Shown piece by piece: positions 39,676 to 50,441 of a stretch of DNA of 64,000 nt. Made by a program: the position numbers and the translations under genes. The stretch comes from Watersipora subatra (lineage: Eukaryota; Bryozoa; Gymnolaemata; Cheilostomatida; Watersiporidae). A model generated the notes under the pieces. That model had not been told where the DNA came from. It saw only the letters and a program-made list of their open reading frames with translations, and ran no database searches. Each line of letters opens with the position of its first letter. Within the stretch, counting starts at the first letter, position 1. The stretch spans positions 12,819,869 through 12,883,868 of the forward strand of contig NC_088711.1 in NCBI RefSeq assembly GCF_963576615.1. The letters are read 5' to 3'.

Positions 39676-39905
39676 AGAAAGGATGAATATAGAGGATAGA
39701 TGGAGAAAGGGACAAATAGAAAGATGGCTAGAGATAAAGATCAAGAGAGAAATAGAAAGAGATTGGAAAAAGAAACACAAAGAGAACGAGGCAGAGAGTG
39801 ACACGAAAAGAGAGAAACAGGAAGAGAGAGACAGGAAGAGAGAGACAGGAAGAGAGAGACAGGAAGAGAGAGACACGTTTAGAAAGAAGGAAAAGGGGAG
39901 TGGAG
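39676..39905 (+). repeat. Purine-rich tract with 14-bp minisatellite
   Basis: The + strand is overwhelmingly A/G over about 230 bp. Four exact copies of AGGAAGAGAGAGAC occupy 39819-39874. The open frames across it (Glu/Arg/Lys-rich one way, Ser/Phe/Leu-rich the other) are products of composition. Such tracts can adopt triplex (H-DNA) structure. Confidence 0.85.
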
Positions 39906-39959
39906 AAGAAGAGGACAAAACACCAGCGGAACTACTATACTAGCTTGAGCATATAGTTA

Positions 39960-40030
39960 GATATATATAGCATATATGGCATATATGCTATATATGTTAT
40001 GAATATATATGCCATATATGTTAGATGAAT
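39960..40030. repeat. AT-rich palindromic simple repeat
   Basis: Repeated ATATATGCCATATATG / CATATATGCTATATATG units form overlapping short palindromes. Confidence 0.7.
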
Positions 40031-41342
40031 ATATTTAATTTAGCTTAGTTTGATTTTAGCTTGTTATTGTTTGAATTAGCTAATCAGTAAATCACAATGG
40101 TTAGCAGACTGCCTATCATAAAAAAAGTTCTCATCACAAAATTCAAAAAATTAATTATGAAGCAATTAACCCAAGTTATTACAACAAAATAGGCACTATA
40201 GCAAAGCCCATAAAAAGCTACCTAAACATAGCAATGAACAACATTATAACCATAGTCACAGTTTAGTAGGTAAAAAATTATGGAACAATTTAATAGCCTT
40301 CGTAAAACATGTGTGAACAAACATGACTTATGTAAATTTCTAACATTAAATACTAGAATAAATACCTTTTGGTAGGTATCAATACTAGATATTAATTGAT
40401 TTTAGAAGCACTTTAACAAATGTGAGGTGAGTGTCTAACCAGCTTAAACTAGAAAAAAAACCTTTTTTGCAGATTTTCTGAGTTAGCTTCAGGTCACACA
40501 ATTATCCATTTAATAGCCAACTCATCAAGGCAATACAAGTTTTATGGAATTATCTTTACTAGTTTTCTGATTTACTACGCCATCAGATGTTTTGGCATTG
40601 TAAAAAGGATTCATTTATGGTTCGATAATATTTAGCTTTTGGACTTTGGCTTCAATTTCTCCTAAGACAATTTTTATCTCAAACAAAATGGTATGGTTAT
40701 CAAAATTTGACCTGTTGACACAAAGCAATGTTGAGCAAGAGTATCAATGAATGTTTCCTAAATACGTACTGGAAATGAACTCGACATAATTACTTTCTTA
40801 GATTTATCCCATCTTTCTATAGCAGCATTGTATTGTGTTAAAATAAGTACAGGTGACAATATATATTGTAGCAGTACTCATTTTTCAGGCTCAAAACTCT
40901 TTTGAAAAAATGATCTTATAGTACTAACAGCAAACACCCGCGCTTTCAAGTTATCTATAGCTTTGTTTACTGGCAAGAGGTTTGAAGTCTCTCCATTTTG
41001 ATGATTCATAATAGTTCAAACAGAAATGACAATGTCCTTAATGTATTTAGGCCAGCTTCTCTAAGTTGTAGTGTTGTTCCGCTAATGTTTGCTCGATGAA
41101 GCATTGTGACTGACCTTGCTATGTATCAAGAGATTTTGTACGGGTGTTGTATAAGCTTCATGGCTTTTGGACTTGTCACCTCTTTGGGTGAATTTGACTA
41201 GCACTATGTTTACAGTTGTTGTGGTGTAAATTATCTAAAACGAGTCATAACATGCAACTTAGCCTTGCACTGTGGTAGTTGTACATATTGAAAGAAATTA
41301 TATGTCATTTTACAATTATTATTAACAATTGTGGATTATAAG

Positions 41343-41520
41343 CATACCTGCCAACTCTCACGCTTTGGGCGTGAGACTCACGCGATCACCCCAAAGAAAA
41401 AATGAAAATGCGTGAGATTTATGCCCCAATTTCCACAATTTTATATATACTATCATTGATACATCAATTGCCCCAAAACCAAATCTCACGCATTGCCCCA
41501 CTCTTGGGTTGGCAGGTCTG
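41343..41520 (+). mobile_element. 178-bp hAT MITE, copy 1
   Basis: Begins CATACCTGCCAAC and ends GTTGGCAGGTCTG (inverted repeat CAKACCTGCCAAC). It is flanked by the perfect 8-bp duplication ATTATAAG (41335-41342 and 41521-41528), the hAT target-site length. Internally it has several GCGTGAG/CTCACGC motifs. Non-coding; nearly identical to the copies at 42037 and 44826. Confidence 0.93.
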
Positions 41521-41807
41521 ATTATAAGTTACCTCTTTCTTTGTCCTTAGTGCACCAATCTAGCTTGTTGTCCAGACAGATTTCATTGAGTGGTGACATG
41601 CTAATCTTATTTAATTGTCCTGCACTCACTCTGTAATTATCTATTATCATGCTATGAACTATAATGTGGAACGGTGATATATAATGTGTTCGGTGCTCTA
41701 TTGCGGGGCTGTTGTCGTATAGACCTGAATAAAGCAGTTCTTCATATCTTACACTCAGTCTTATCTGGATAAAATAAACAAAATATTACTATAGTAGTAA
41801 TATTTCG

Positions 41808-43129
41808 TAGAGGTGGAACGAGACAGGTTTTTTAAGCTCGAGACGAGACTCGAGACACTGTCTTGTAAAAATTCGAGACTCGAGACACGAGACAGTAAAA
41901 TAATGAGCATTTGGTGATGATTTCACTACACAAGTACTAGCTACTTGGTATATATAAATTAATAAAACTCTTTTTAAATTGAATTTTCACCTGGTGTAAA
42001 CGATTTAAATACAACATTTTAATAGTGATATGCATGCAGACCTGCCAACCCAAGAGTGGGGCAATGCGTGAGATTTGGTTTTGGGGCAATTGATGTATCA
42101 ATGATAGTATATATAAAATTGTGGAAATTGGGGCAAAAATCTCACGCATTTTCATTTTTTCTTTGGGGTGATTGCGTGAGTCTCACGCCCAATGCGTGAG
42201 AGTTGGCAGGTATGTATGCATGTAGTTTTTGTAAACAAAAGTGACACAAACAGCTCTAAAATACCGAAGTTATATATTCTAAGAATTTTGAGCTTGATTG
42301 ATCATAATTATTATAAACATATTGCTTTGTGCATGTATATTTTTACCATCTATTGAATAGTTCTTACTTTTTAATGTAATGTGTAATGAAACCGATAGCC
42401 GTCGCTCTACAAAGAAATACCGCAACTAAAAGAACACACGATAACACTTTCATTCTTATCGTTTCATTAATGTTAAGTTTTGTTTGTGTATTAGCTGTAG
42501 TATGTGAATTATATTTAAATTGTACTCATGAAATTATATTAATTACTGTATCCATGCACATGTATATTCTTATATTGAGCTAACAAAACGTCATTGTTAA
42601 CCGAACACGGACTAGGGTCGACACGGCCTTTCGTTCGTTTCTCTGTGTCCGGGCAAGTTTTACCCGCGATTGGTAGTATATACGTAAAAGAGGCCCGAAT
42701 TTTATGAAGGGCAGTTGGTGTTTAGACACGATACGATAAAATACAGACATTTTACCCGCAAAAGTATAATTTATTAAATTGGATTATCCGAAGAGTAATT
42801 AGATACGACCCGGTATCTGTTTTAAGGACACAGAACCGAACTAAAGAATATCAGGGCCGTTGTCCGGACTACATGATTAGACTCAGTGGCCAACATAATC
42901 AGTAGCAACAGGTAGTAACGGACCGGATATAACTTTAAAGGCAGTTGCCCGCAATCCATTACAATATATGGAGTTGTTGCTACCGCAAGAAGCCATGTTT
43001 TAACAACCGTGCGCAGGCGCTTTAGTTCTATTTCCTGTCTCGAGTTTGGCAATAGTTAAGTCGAGACGAGACCGATACGAGACGAGACAGGTCGATACTC
43101 GAGACGTCTCGTGTCTCGTTCCACCTCTA
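41808..43129 (+). mobile_element. 1.3-kb non-autonomous hAT element (host of nested MITE)
   Basis: Perfect 18-bp inverted repeats TAGAGGTGGAACGAGACA at both ends, flanked by the 8-bp duplication ATATTTCG (41800-41807 and 43130-43137). Both subterminal zones are packed with CGAGAC/GTCTCG motifs, likely transposase-binding sites. No transposase frame is present. The MITE at 42037-42214 is inserted inside. Confidence 0.9.
42037..42214 (-). mobile_element. 178-bp hAT MITE, copy 2 (nested)
   Basis: Same element in reverse orientation. It is flanked by the perfect 8-bp duplication TATGCATG (42029-42036 and 42215-42222). It sits inside the 1.3-kb hAT element, so it is the later insertion. Confidence 0.93.
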
Positions 43130-43137
43130 ATATTTCG

Positions 43138-44825
43138 TAATAACTGTTATTGCCTTGTGTAATGTGCTGATCCTTTCCTAGTTATGTGCTGCTAGATATT
43201 TTGGGTGTTTAGTCTCTTAGCAGTCGCCATCATCAGCTTGAATTTTCTTGAGCCATTGCTTTTTTTGTCTGTTTTTGAAATTTGACATGCTTTCATAGAT
43301 GTCTTTTGGTCAGTACTAAAACTGTATAACAATTGTTCCAAAAACATACCCGCAACATATGGCGCCTTACGTCACTCGTGTCACTCGAGTATGTTTTCAT
43401 TAGCCCCCCCCCCCGCTAACGACACCAACTAAACGGGCAGTCTTGAGTTTAATATTATAATATGTTATAATCTGTACATGTATTTATGTTCTAGGTACTC
43501 AGGGCAGTCATAAAAGCATAACCTCAAATCGTTTTCGTTGCGAACAAACATAAAAATTGAATGAACACAAATTGTTGTCTGTTTCTAAACATCAAGTCTG
43601 AATAATTAACACAACTTTGACAACAGTTTTAAAGAACTTATTGAGTTAAAATATCGCTCAGTAAGACAGCTTCAAGAATAATTCGTATGTTAGTAATCTT
43701 TTATTTTGCTAATAACAAAAAGCCGCTATTTGCAGACACATTATCAAATAAAATAGAAACTGTAAAAGTATCCTGAATGCAAGACAGTAATGAAAAATTC
43801 ATGTTTAATTTGAGATTATTTATGTAAAAATTAAAAGAAATTTACAGGAGAGGATGACTTCAAATAAGTAATGCAGGATAACTTACCCTATACAAAAATA
43901 AATTGATTGATACTTCGTCTATGTAAAACATAAATTGGAAAGTAAATACATGTAATAAAATAGTAAATTAGAATACATATCGTAAAATATGACTACTGAT
44001 TAACACAATAAAGATGGCTAGTAATAATAATAAAGACGGCTTTTTATAATACCTATTTACTTAATACGCGCATTGACAAAAATAGCTAAAACAATATGAA
44101 TTTTGTGTTAGAAAAAATAAACGTAATAATTTTGTGTATGCAATAATAAACCAACTGTGATTCATATCTCTTGGATAAAGGTAAAATTCGAGTATTGTAC
44201 ATAGGGTACATTGTATACGCGGTAGGTTTTCGACGATAGGCCGAAGCTGAGTTTACAATTCTAGGTTCTACTCAGGGCCAAAGCAGAGTAGGGTGACCAT
44301 TTTTGATACGGCCCCCATATATCGCAGACGACCTCAGAAGTTTCAGGTTTGCGTTTAGCGATTCGACTTGATGTTGGAAACTAGTAAACTTAAACTCGTT
44401 TGTAGTAAACTACTTCATTAATTTTGTTTGAATCCTCGCAAAGTATGAGCAATCGTGCATTTTGTTTTGTGAATTTAAAAAATAAATTGTGCATCAGTGT
44501 TATTGATAATTCTTGTTATTCATTCTAATCATGTGCGCACCAGTTTTGCATGATAGTGATATATGACTGTATTAACGAAATAGTCATTTGTGTTTGTACA
44601 CTCAAAAATTCCAAGATGTTAAAACATTATCCAGTTTTTGACAAAATAGTGATTATCTGAAAGCATTAGGAGTAAGCGTAAAGCGATATTTTAGTTGCTG
44701 TGATAAAGCTTATAAAATCAACTACACTCATAGAATTTTTTCGTACATGGCAATGGATTCAGCTGAATCATAATTTTTCATGTTAATATTCATTTGGTTT
44801 GCTGTTGGTCGTCATGGGATGTAGG
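43138..44825. other. Intergenic, no gene seen
   Basis: AT-rich, with a C13 run near 43407. No supported coding frame and no recognised repeat apart from simple sequence. Confidence 0.45.
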
Positions 44826-45003
44826 CATACCTGCCAACTCTCACACATTGGGCGTGAGACTCACGCAATCACCCCAAAGAAAAAATGAAAATGCGTGAGA
44901 TTTTTGCCCCAATTTCCACAATTTTATATATACTATCATTGATACATCAATTGCCCCAAAACCAAATCTCACGCATTGCCCCACTCTTGGGTTGGCAGGT
45001 CTG
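44826..45003 (+). mobile_element. 178-bp hAT MITE, copy 3
   Basis: Same orientation, length and ends as copy 1, with one CACACATT variant near the left end. Flanked by the perfect 8-bp duplication GATGTAGG (44818-44825 and 45004-45011). Confidence 0.93.
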
Positions 45004-45249
45004 GATGTAGGGCGACAGAAATTTGTCAAACGATTTTGTAGTACAATTTAAACTATCTATAGGTTTTCTGTTAAAAGTGTTGGTAAGCTTTGCTTTCATT
45101 TCTCCATTATAATTTCTTTTGTTCTAAATGTAATTATGTATGTATACTGTATCATTACGGATAAATTGACATGTTGTACTGCTCAGGAATGTTTAAAAAA
45201 TGTATAATAGGATTATGATAAAAATTGATCTAGCATATAGTACCATTTC

Positions 45250-46340
45250 TAAATCACACATGATGTATATCTTGTTTTAAAATAGTCTTTTTTAAGATTT
45301 TTACGTTGATGTGTTATGCTGGAGTGTCCAGAAAGTAATCGTTGGAACACTGTTTCTGGATCTGGTGCAGTGAGCATTCTGAGAGCTTTTGTTTCAATGC
45401 AAGTTTCAAGTGTTTGGTATTCCAGCTGTTCTTTGTTGAGCTTGTAGGCTAGCTTGATGGTGATGTTTATGTGTTGAAATTTGGTAGATAAGTGTCCATA
45501 CACAATGACAAGAGGAAAGGTGATGATGGTCTCCACCAAAAATCTCATATGTTTGCTTGATTGTGCTTTCCTTGACCTCGATTGTATGTTTGTTCGTTAT
45601 GTATAATCATTTGTTGACTTTGACTTTAATATGTTGTATTGGCAGACATGTCATGCATGTTAGCATAGTTTCAAGATATTTGTATTCAATGACTTGTTCT
45701 AAATTGCTTCCTTTGATGTTAACAGGATGGGGATCGGAGAGTGTCGAAGGTTGGTAAATATCAGCTCCCTAGTCTTGGCTGAGTTTACAAAGAGTTGGTC
45801 GTTGTCACACTATGATGTCATTTAATCGAGCTTTGTTCGAAATTTCGAGTCTTGTCTCTCTGGATGCTTTCCATTATTACATTACAGTGCTATCTGTGTG
45901 TTTTGCATTACGAGAGTTCGGTTGGATAGTACACAGGCTCTTGACATACATTGGGAAGGTCACTGGACTAACGCAAGATTTCTGTGGACCACCTACTGAT
46001 GTAGCTATTGGTGTGGGTTGTTTGCTACTGTACCTCACTGTTTGTTCATGTTTGATCAATAAGTTGTACACCCATCGAATGATGTTGGCATGTATTCTTT
46101 TAGTGCGGATTTTCTCAACTAAGATGGGATTGATTGTATTAAATGTGATGCTCAAGTCTATAAATGGGTGTGTATGTAGTTTTTGGCATTCTTGTTGAAA
46201 TGTTCACTTATAACGCTTAGCAATATCATCACAGTGTCTTCAATCACTCTGCTGGATCTGTAAACAAACTAATTGATATCCATAAATGAGGCAGTTGATG
46301 CGGATTGATGAGGTTTTCTAAGCGTTTAGTTGTGATAGGA
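45250..46340 (-). pseudogene. Decayed CR1/L2-like LINE reverse transcriptase
   Basis: On the minus strand, IDLSITFNTINPILVEKI (about 46160-46100) matches RT palm motif A of CR1/L2/Rex-type LINEs (usual form DFSSAFNTIQP). It is followed by IIRWVYNLL, SVGGPQKSCVSPVTFPMY (motif B, usually GxPQGCVLSP) and NAKHTDSTVM (motif C, usually KYADDTVI, here TDS). Downstream VIEYKYLETM resembles the conserved YKYLG block. Stops break the frame. Open frames on the opposite strand here are antisense shadows. Confidence 0.75.
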
Positions 46341-48020
46341 GACACTATTTTGTATGTGTAGGTGTTTCCCAATTTCTTTTAAATTCACCTATCAATGGCA
46401 AGTCGTTCATTTAATCTTTAGTTTCTGAGCAGGAACTCGGCCACATTGAAGCAACTCTGACCCAATTTTTTGTCATTTTACCTTAGAGAGTATTCTGTTT
46501 CATTTTGTTTGCTTGATCGCTACTATGTGGGCAATTTACGAGTTATAACTAAGAAAAATCTTTTGTATTTTTTTGTTTCGCACAAGAGTAAAACACTTTC
46601 TACGAAATTGTTAGAATTCCGTCCGTCTTACCTTTTTGTTTTGCTTATTATCTGAACTGTCCTATTTTTGTGCTAAAGCTGAGTACTATAACAACTATCA
46701 TGCAATGTAGATAATAATTATTGGCTTAGTAAATAAAGTGTATAAACATTAAACAAATGTTATAAAATTATATAATCTGCTATGAGCTAAAAAAGCATAA
46801 GTATCACCCTTATTTTTATATTATAGTTTTCGCTTCAAGTACTTGCGATGCATGAATTGATGTAAAATTGAATTTCAGCTCTAGTTTGTTTTTACTTTTT
46901 ATGCCATTAATATTTATTATAAGCTCTGTATCACTTGGGTTTGTAGAGAAGTTAATTGCTATACCTCAAGTTGTGCAACGATAAAAAGTTGAGTCAAGAT
47001 TGGCATATGTGTAAATTACACATAGGTATTCTAGATTTTTTCAAGTTTAGCTTATCAAAAATAAGTTTTTTTTATCTTTTTTATCGTCAGAATGTGCTAT
47101 GCTACCAATAGTTACTTTCTTATTATGGACTTTCTGTATTCGACGGAAATAATACTTTGACTTTTTTGTGAGCATTTTGCTATGGAGTAGGAGCGCATCA
47201 TCATCCTCACATTTCTAGCCTTTGGTCGAGCCAGCTCTCTTTGCAGTCTTCTACTGCATTGCCAAAACCCAAGCCAAAAAATACATTCTGACAACATTGT
47301 GTCGAAATCAATGGGGTAATAAAGTTTGGCTTTTGGCATCATCTTCCTTGCCAAATGCCAATGATGAACAGATAGTGTTATTTTCTTTGTGATTGGTTTA
47401 ATGATACAATGGATAAGTTGGTCTATCGGTACTGTAAGTTTACATGTTGTAAGTAACTGGTGAGGTTGTATGTTGGGTCTGCTAAGCTCCCTGTTTGACT
47501 TAGATACTTTCAAGGTCGTCATGCCGATTTTGGCAACTTAGTCACGTTGCTACTACCACTGCAGAAAAAAAGACATGTTAAAGTGAGTTTCTACAAGATT
47601 ATTTAGAATTTTTTCAATATTAGATAAAATCGAAAAAATTCGATTGCGGTAAAAACGCTCAGGCCAAAAAAATATGCCCAGACTTGCCCAAAATAATGTA
47701 ACACGTGATACAACCTCTCTCCATCTCGTACTCACATCGGCTATTGTGATAAAAGTCTAGTCCTACGCGGCTCTATTGGCATATATTTTATCTTGTATTT
47801 GCTCATGTTGGCTAGAGTAAAATTTTAAATCCAGCTACAGATACATTATTACCAATGTCTCAAAGGCCTCAAACAAGGAAAATTAAAAACTTGTCATATT
47901 AGCTTCTTCTAAATGCTGTGTAAACATCTTAGTACCGACTACCAATTCTACCTGTCTACGGTAATTCTGTCAAGCAAACTATGTAGAATAAAGTATTTGT
48001 ATCGGCACAGTTCCGTCGCT
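46341..48020. other. No gene recognised
   Basis: A minus-strand frame of 136 residues (47112-47522) and a 60-residue one (47553-47735) have no recognised motif. They could be remains of a mobile element. The rest is AT-rich. Confidence 0.35.
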
Positions 48021-48029
48021 ACCCACACT

Positions 48030-48105
48030 AATGATATACAGCCTCCCAAAAGCCCCGCCCACATTATGCCCGTTGCCTATTCTTGGTGCGGGGCTGTATA
48101 TCATT
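48030..48105. repeat. Inverted repeat, 14-bp arms
   Basis: AATGATATACAGCC (48030-48043) and GGCTGTATATCATT (48092-48105) are exact reverse complements. Inside, AGCCCCGC pairs with GCGGGGCT. A stem-loop or small MITE-like fold is possible. Confidence 0.85.
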
Positions 48106-48167
48106 GCCCACACCGAAAACTAGTTTCTTACTACCGTAGGTAAAATAAGCAAGCTGCGTCTTTGAAA

Positions 48168-48300
48168 AGATTATCCATAGGGATAGAGTTTTAAGGATGA
48201 GAAATCTGCTGCAAACTGGATTTGAACTCACATTCTCTGGTTCTGTGGACATCCATATATCCAATTTACTACACTGTCCAACTGGCTATACCATGGAATA
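48168..48300 (-). repeat. tRNA-derived SINE, copy 2
   Basis: Read on the minus strand: ATGGTATAGCCAGTTGGACAG (A-box region), GGATGTCCACAGAACC, GTGAGTTCAAATCC (B box), and a TCATCCTTAAAACTCTATCC tail. Same order as copy 1 at 5958. Confidence 0.75.
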
Positions 48301-50435
48301 AATTGGGAAACCAACTACATCCCTAAATGTCATGTACATTGTATAGTCGACTGTCAAAGTTATCGAGTCATTATTGGTGTCAATGTGTGGAAAAAAATTC
48401 ACAGGTCACATTTGATTAATTGATTCAAGTACTAAACAAATGGTCGAGCCATGCAAAAGTGCCTAACCATTCAGCTCGGATTGCACTTCATAAATCTATC
48501 TATCAGAAAAGATTTACAGACAGGTCTCAACGGGGCGGGGCTATGATGTATTCAATGTTTTGCAAATCATGTTTTGCATTATCTTAAACAATATTATTTT
48601 ATTATATAATTTTTGCAAGCAAAAAATTGTCATCTCGGCATAAAGCTTTTAATAAAAATATCCATCAAGTCGTGGCCACTCACATAGTTTCAGCCGATAC
48701 AATAAGACAAATTCATCTACTGCAGCAAACTCAAACAAAACATGGTTTATGCAGCACAAATTCAAGTCTCTCTTTTCCATTTATGGCAGTTTCCACACTG
48801 ACAAAGCTTCTTCGGCTGGTGGGACGACATAAACATTCTGTAATCAGTAAAAAAAATGCAATAAATATATGTCATTCATAGATATGTCATTCTAACGCGT
48901 ATCTATTGAAAGCTTTCTAATTGGGAGTTAGATAGATTGCGAGTGTAATTTTAAAAATGAATAAATGTTTAACAAAAGCATAAGTACGCTAAGCCAACAA
49001 TTCGAAGCTTTGGTTCTGGAAGTTAAAGATTTGCATTGATCAATCGATTTTCTTCACTTTCTACAAGTGAGAAGTGAACATCTAAACTCAAATCATAAAT
49101 CTAATTTACTAGATAGAACTGCTACAGAAAATTTGAAGCAAATATAGCTCAGGGAAACAATAAAAAATTATAAAACAATGATTAGTGATAGCAAAAAGTT
49201 ATAATTTTTTTAATTAGTACATGTATTAATGAGTACTAAAAATATTACCTTTGTTATATTCATCAATCTAAGCCATTGTATTGCTAGATGCTATGGATTA
49301 AAAAGAAGCCGTCAAGAACTCGCTGTACATACGTATCTCGCACGCGCGCACAGGAAATTACATTATAACCTCAAACAGGGAAATATAATCTGAATGTAAA
49401 CTCAACAGTAGGAGACTCAAAGTAAAAGATAAATATACCTCCATTCTCCTATCTTCCTCCATAGCACTTAAATCTCCTGATGCACAAAAAACTCAGAGTC
49501 ACCTTCGCAGTAACTTTACAGCAATTTTTACAATTCTGTTGTTTCTCTGTAAACCGTGTCGATCGAGTAATTCATTAAAGTAACGATGTAAATTAATTTA
49601 GTAAATTTCTATGTCCATGCGATTTAATAGAGTAAAATCCCTAAATTTGAGTTCACAGACAACGCGTTTTACGAGTGATAACATTTATTGCGACATATAT
49701 AAAAATTTCGTGCTGATGATTGGCTAATGAAGCGACCTTATATTTATCGCTCGTGGACTCTTCATATGTATCACTAGTTATGTCACGAACGAAGCATTCG
49801 CTGGAATGTGAGCTTTTTAAAAGATGGCCTTTTTCAAACGCATATATCTCTGGACAGAATTGGTCTACAAAGACAAAAATTACATCAAATTGTAGCTGAT
49901 GTTTTAGCCTTTTATTGGTCTTGATTTCATTAAATCGACCTTTTTGACGCAAACACATCTTTAAAGTGTAGTAATACTTAATAGTATAAGATAGCCATCT
50001 TGTGTCTTTGGCTTCGTCAATCATTTTTACATAAAGATTAGCTCTTGGTTTTTAACTTGTAGAAATCATCAGTTGTTTAAGTATTATTGTGTAGAAATCC
50101 ATCTGATTTATCAGCCACACCACAACGTTGAACTATATATGCCATAGTGATGGTTTGGTATGCGTGTGTTGGATTGGTCAGTAAATACTATGTTTTGCCA
50201 TGTGGTGTAATACTCATCAAGTTGGCTGCCAAAATCATTAAACTGACAGGCTATTTTATAGCATCTAAACACGTTTCATCTCATGACGTTTTGTTAGTAC
50301 AAAATGTGAGTGTACAATCATTTGACCTTTGTAATGCAGCCATGATGTCAATTCATTGGAGGTTTTTACAACGAGACAGATATGCGTATGCAGTGGTTCG
50401 CTATTCTCAGTAGAACTGGTTTTTCTTGTACTTAG
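48301..50435. other. Upstream region of IP6K gene, no gene seen
   Basis: Expected to hold the IP6K promoter and a non-coding first exon, since a splice acceptor ends at 50435. A 123-residue minus-strand frame (49653-50024) has no convincing domain. Confidence 0.4.
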
Positions 50436-50441
50436 AAACTA

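Noticed and set aside
39646..39943. Ser/Leu-rich and Glu/Arg-rich open frames on opposite strands
   Set aside because: Both arise from the purine-rich repeat tract; low complexity with no domain.
41335..45011. CRISPR-like array, given three identical repeats
   Set aside because: The copies are 178 bp, widely spaced, in mixed orientation and have transposon target duplications; the host is a eukaryote.
45557..46198. Two + strand open frames of 66 and 128 residues
   Set aside because: They are antisense to the LINE reverse transcriptase blocks read on the minus strand.
49653..50024. A 123-residue minus-strand frame with KDTRWLSY, reminiscent of hAT-derived proteins
   Set aside because: One short motif only; no zinc finger or dimerisation domain nearby.
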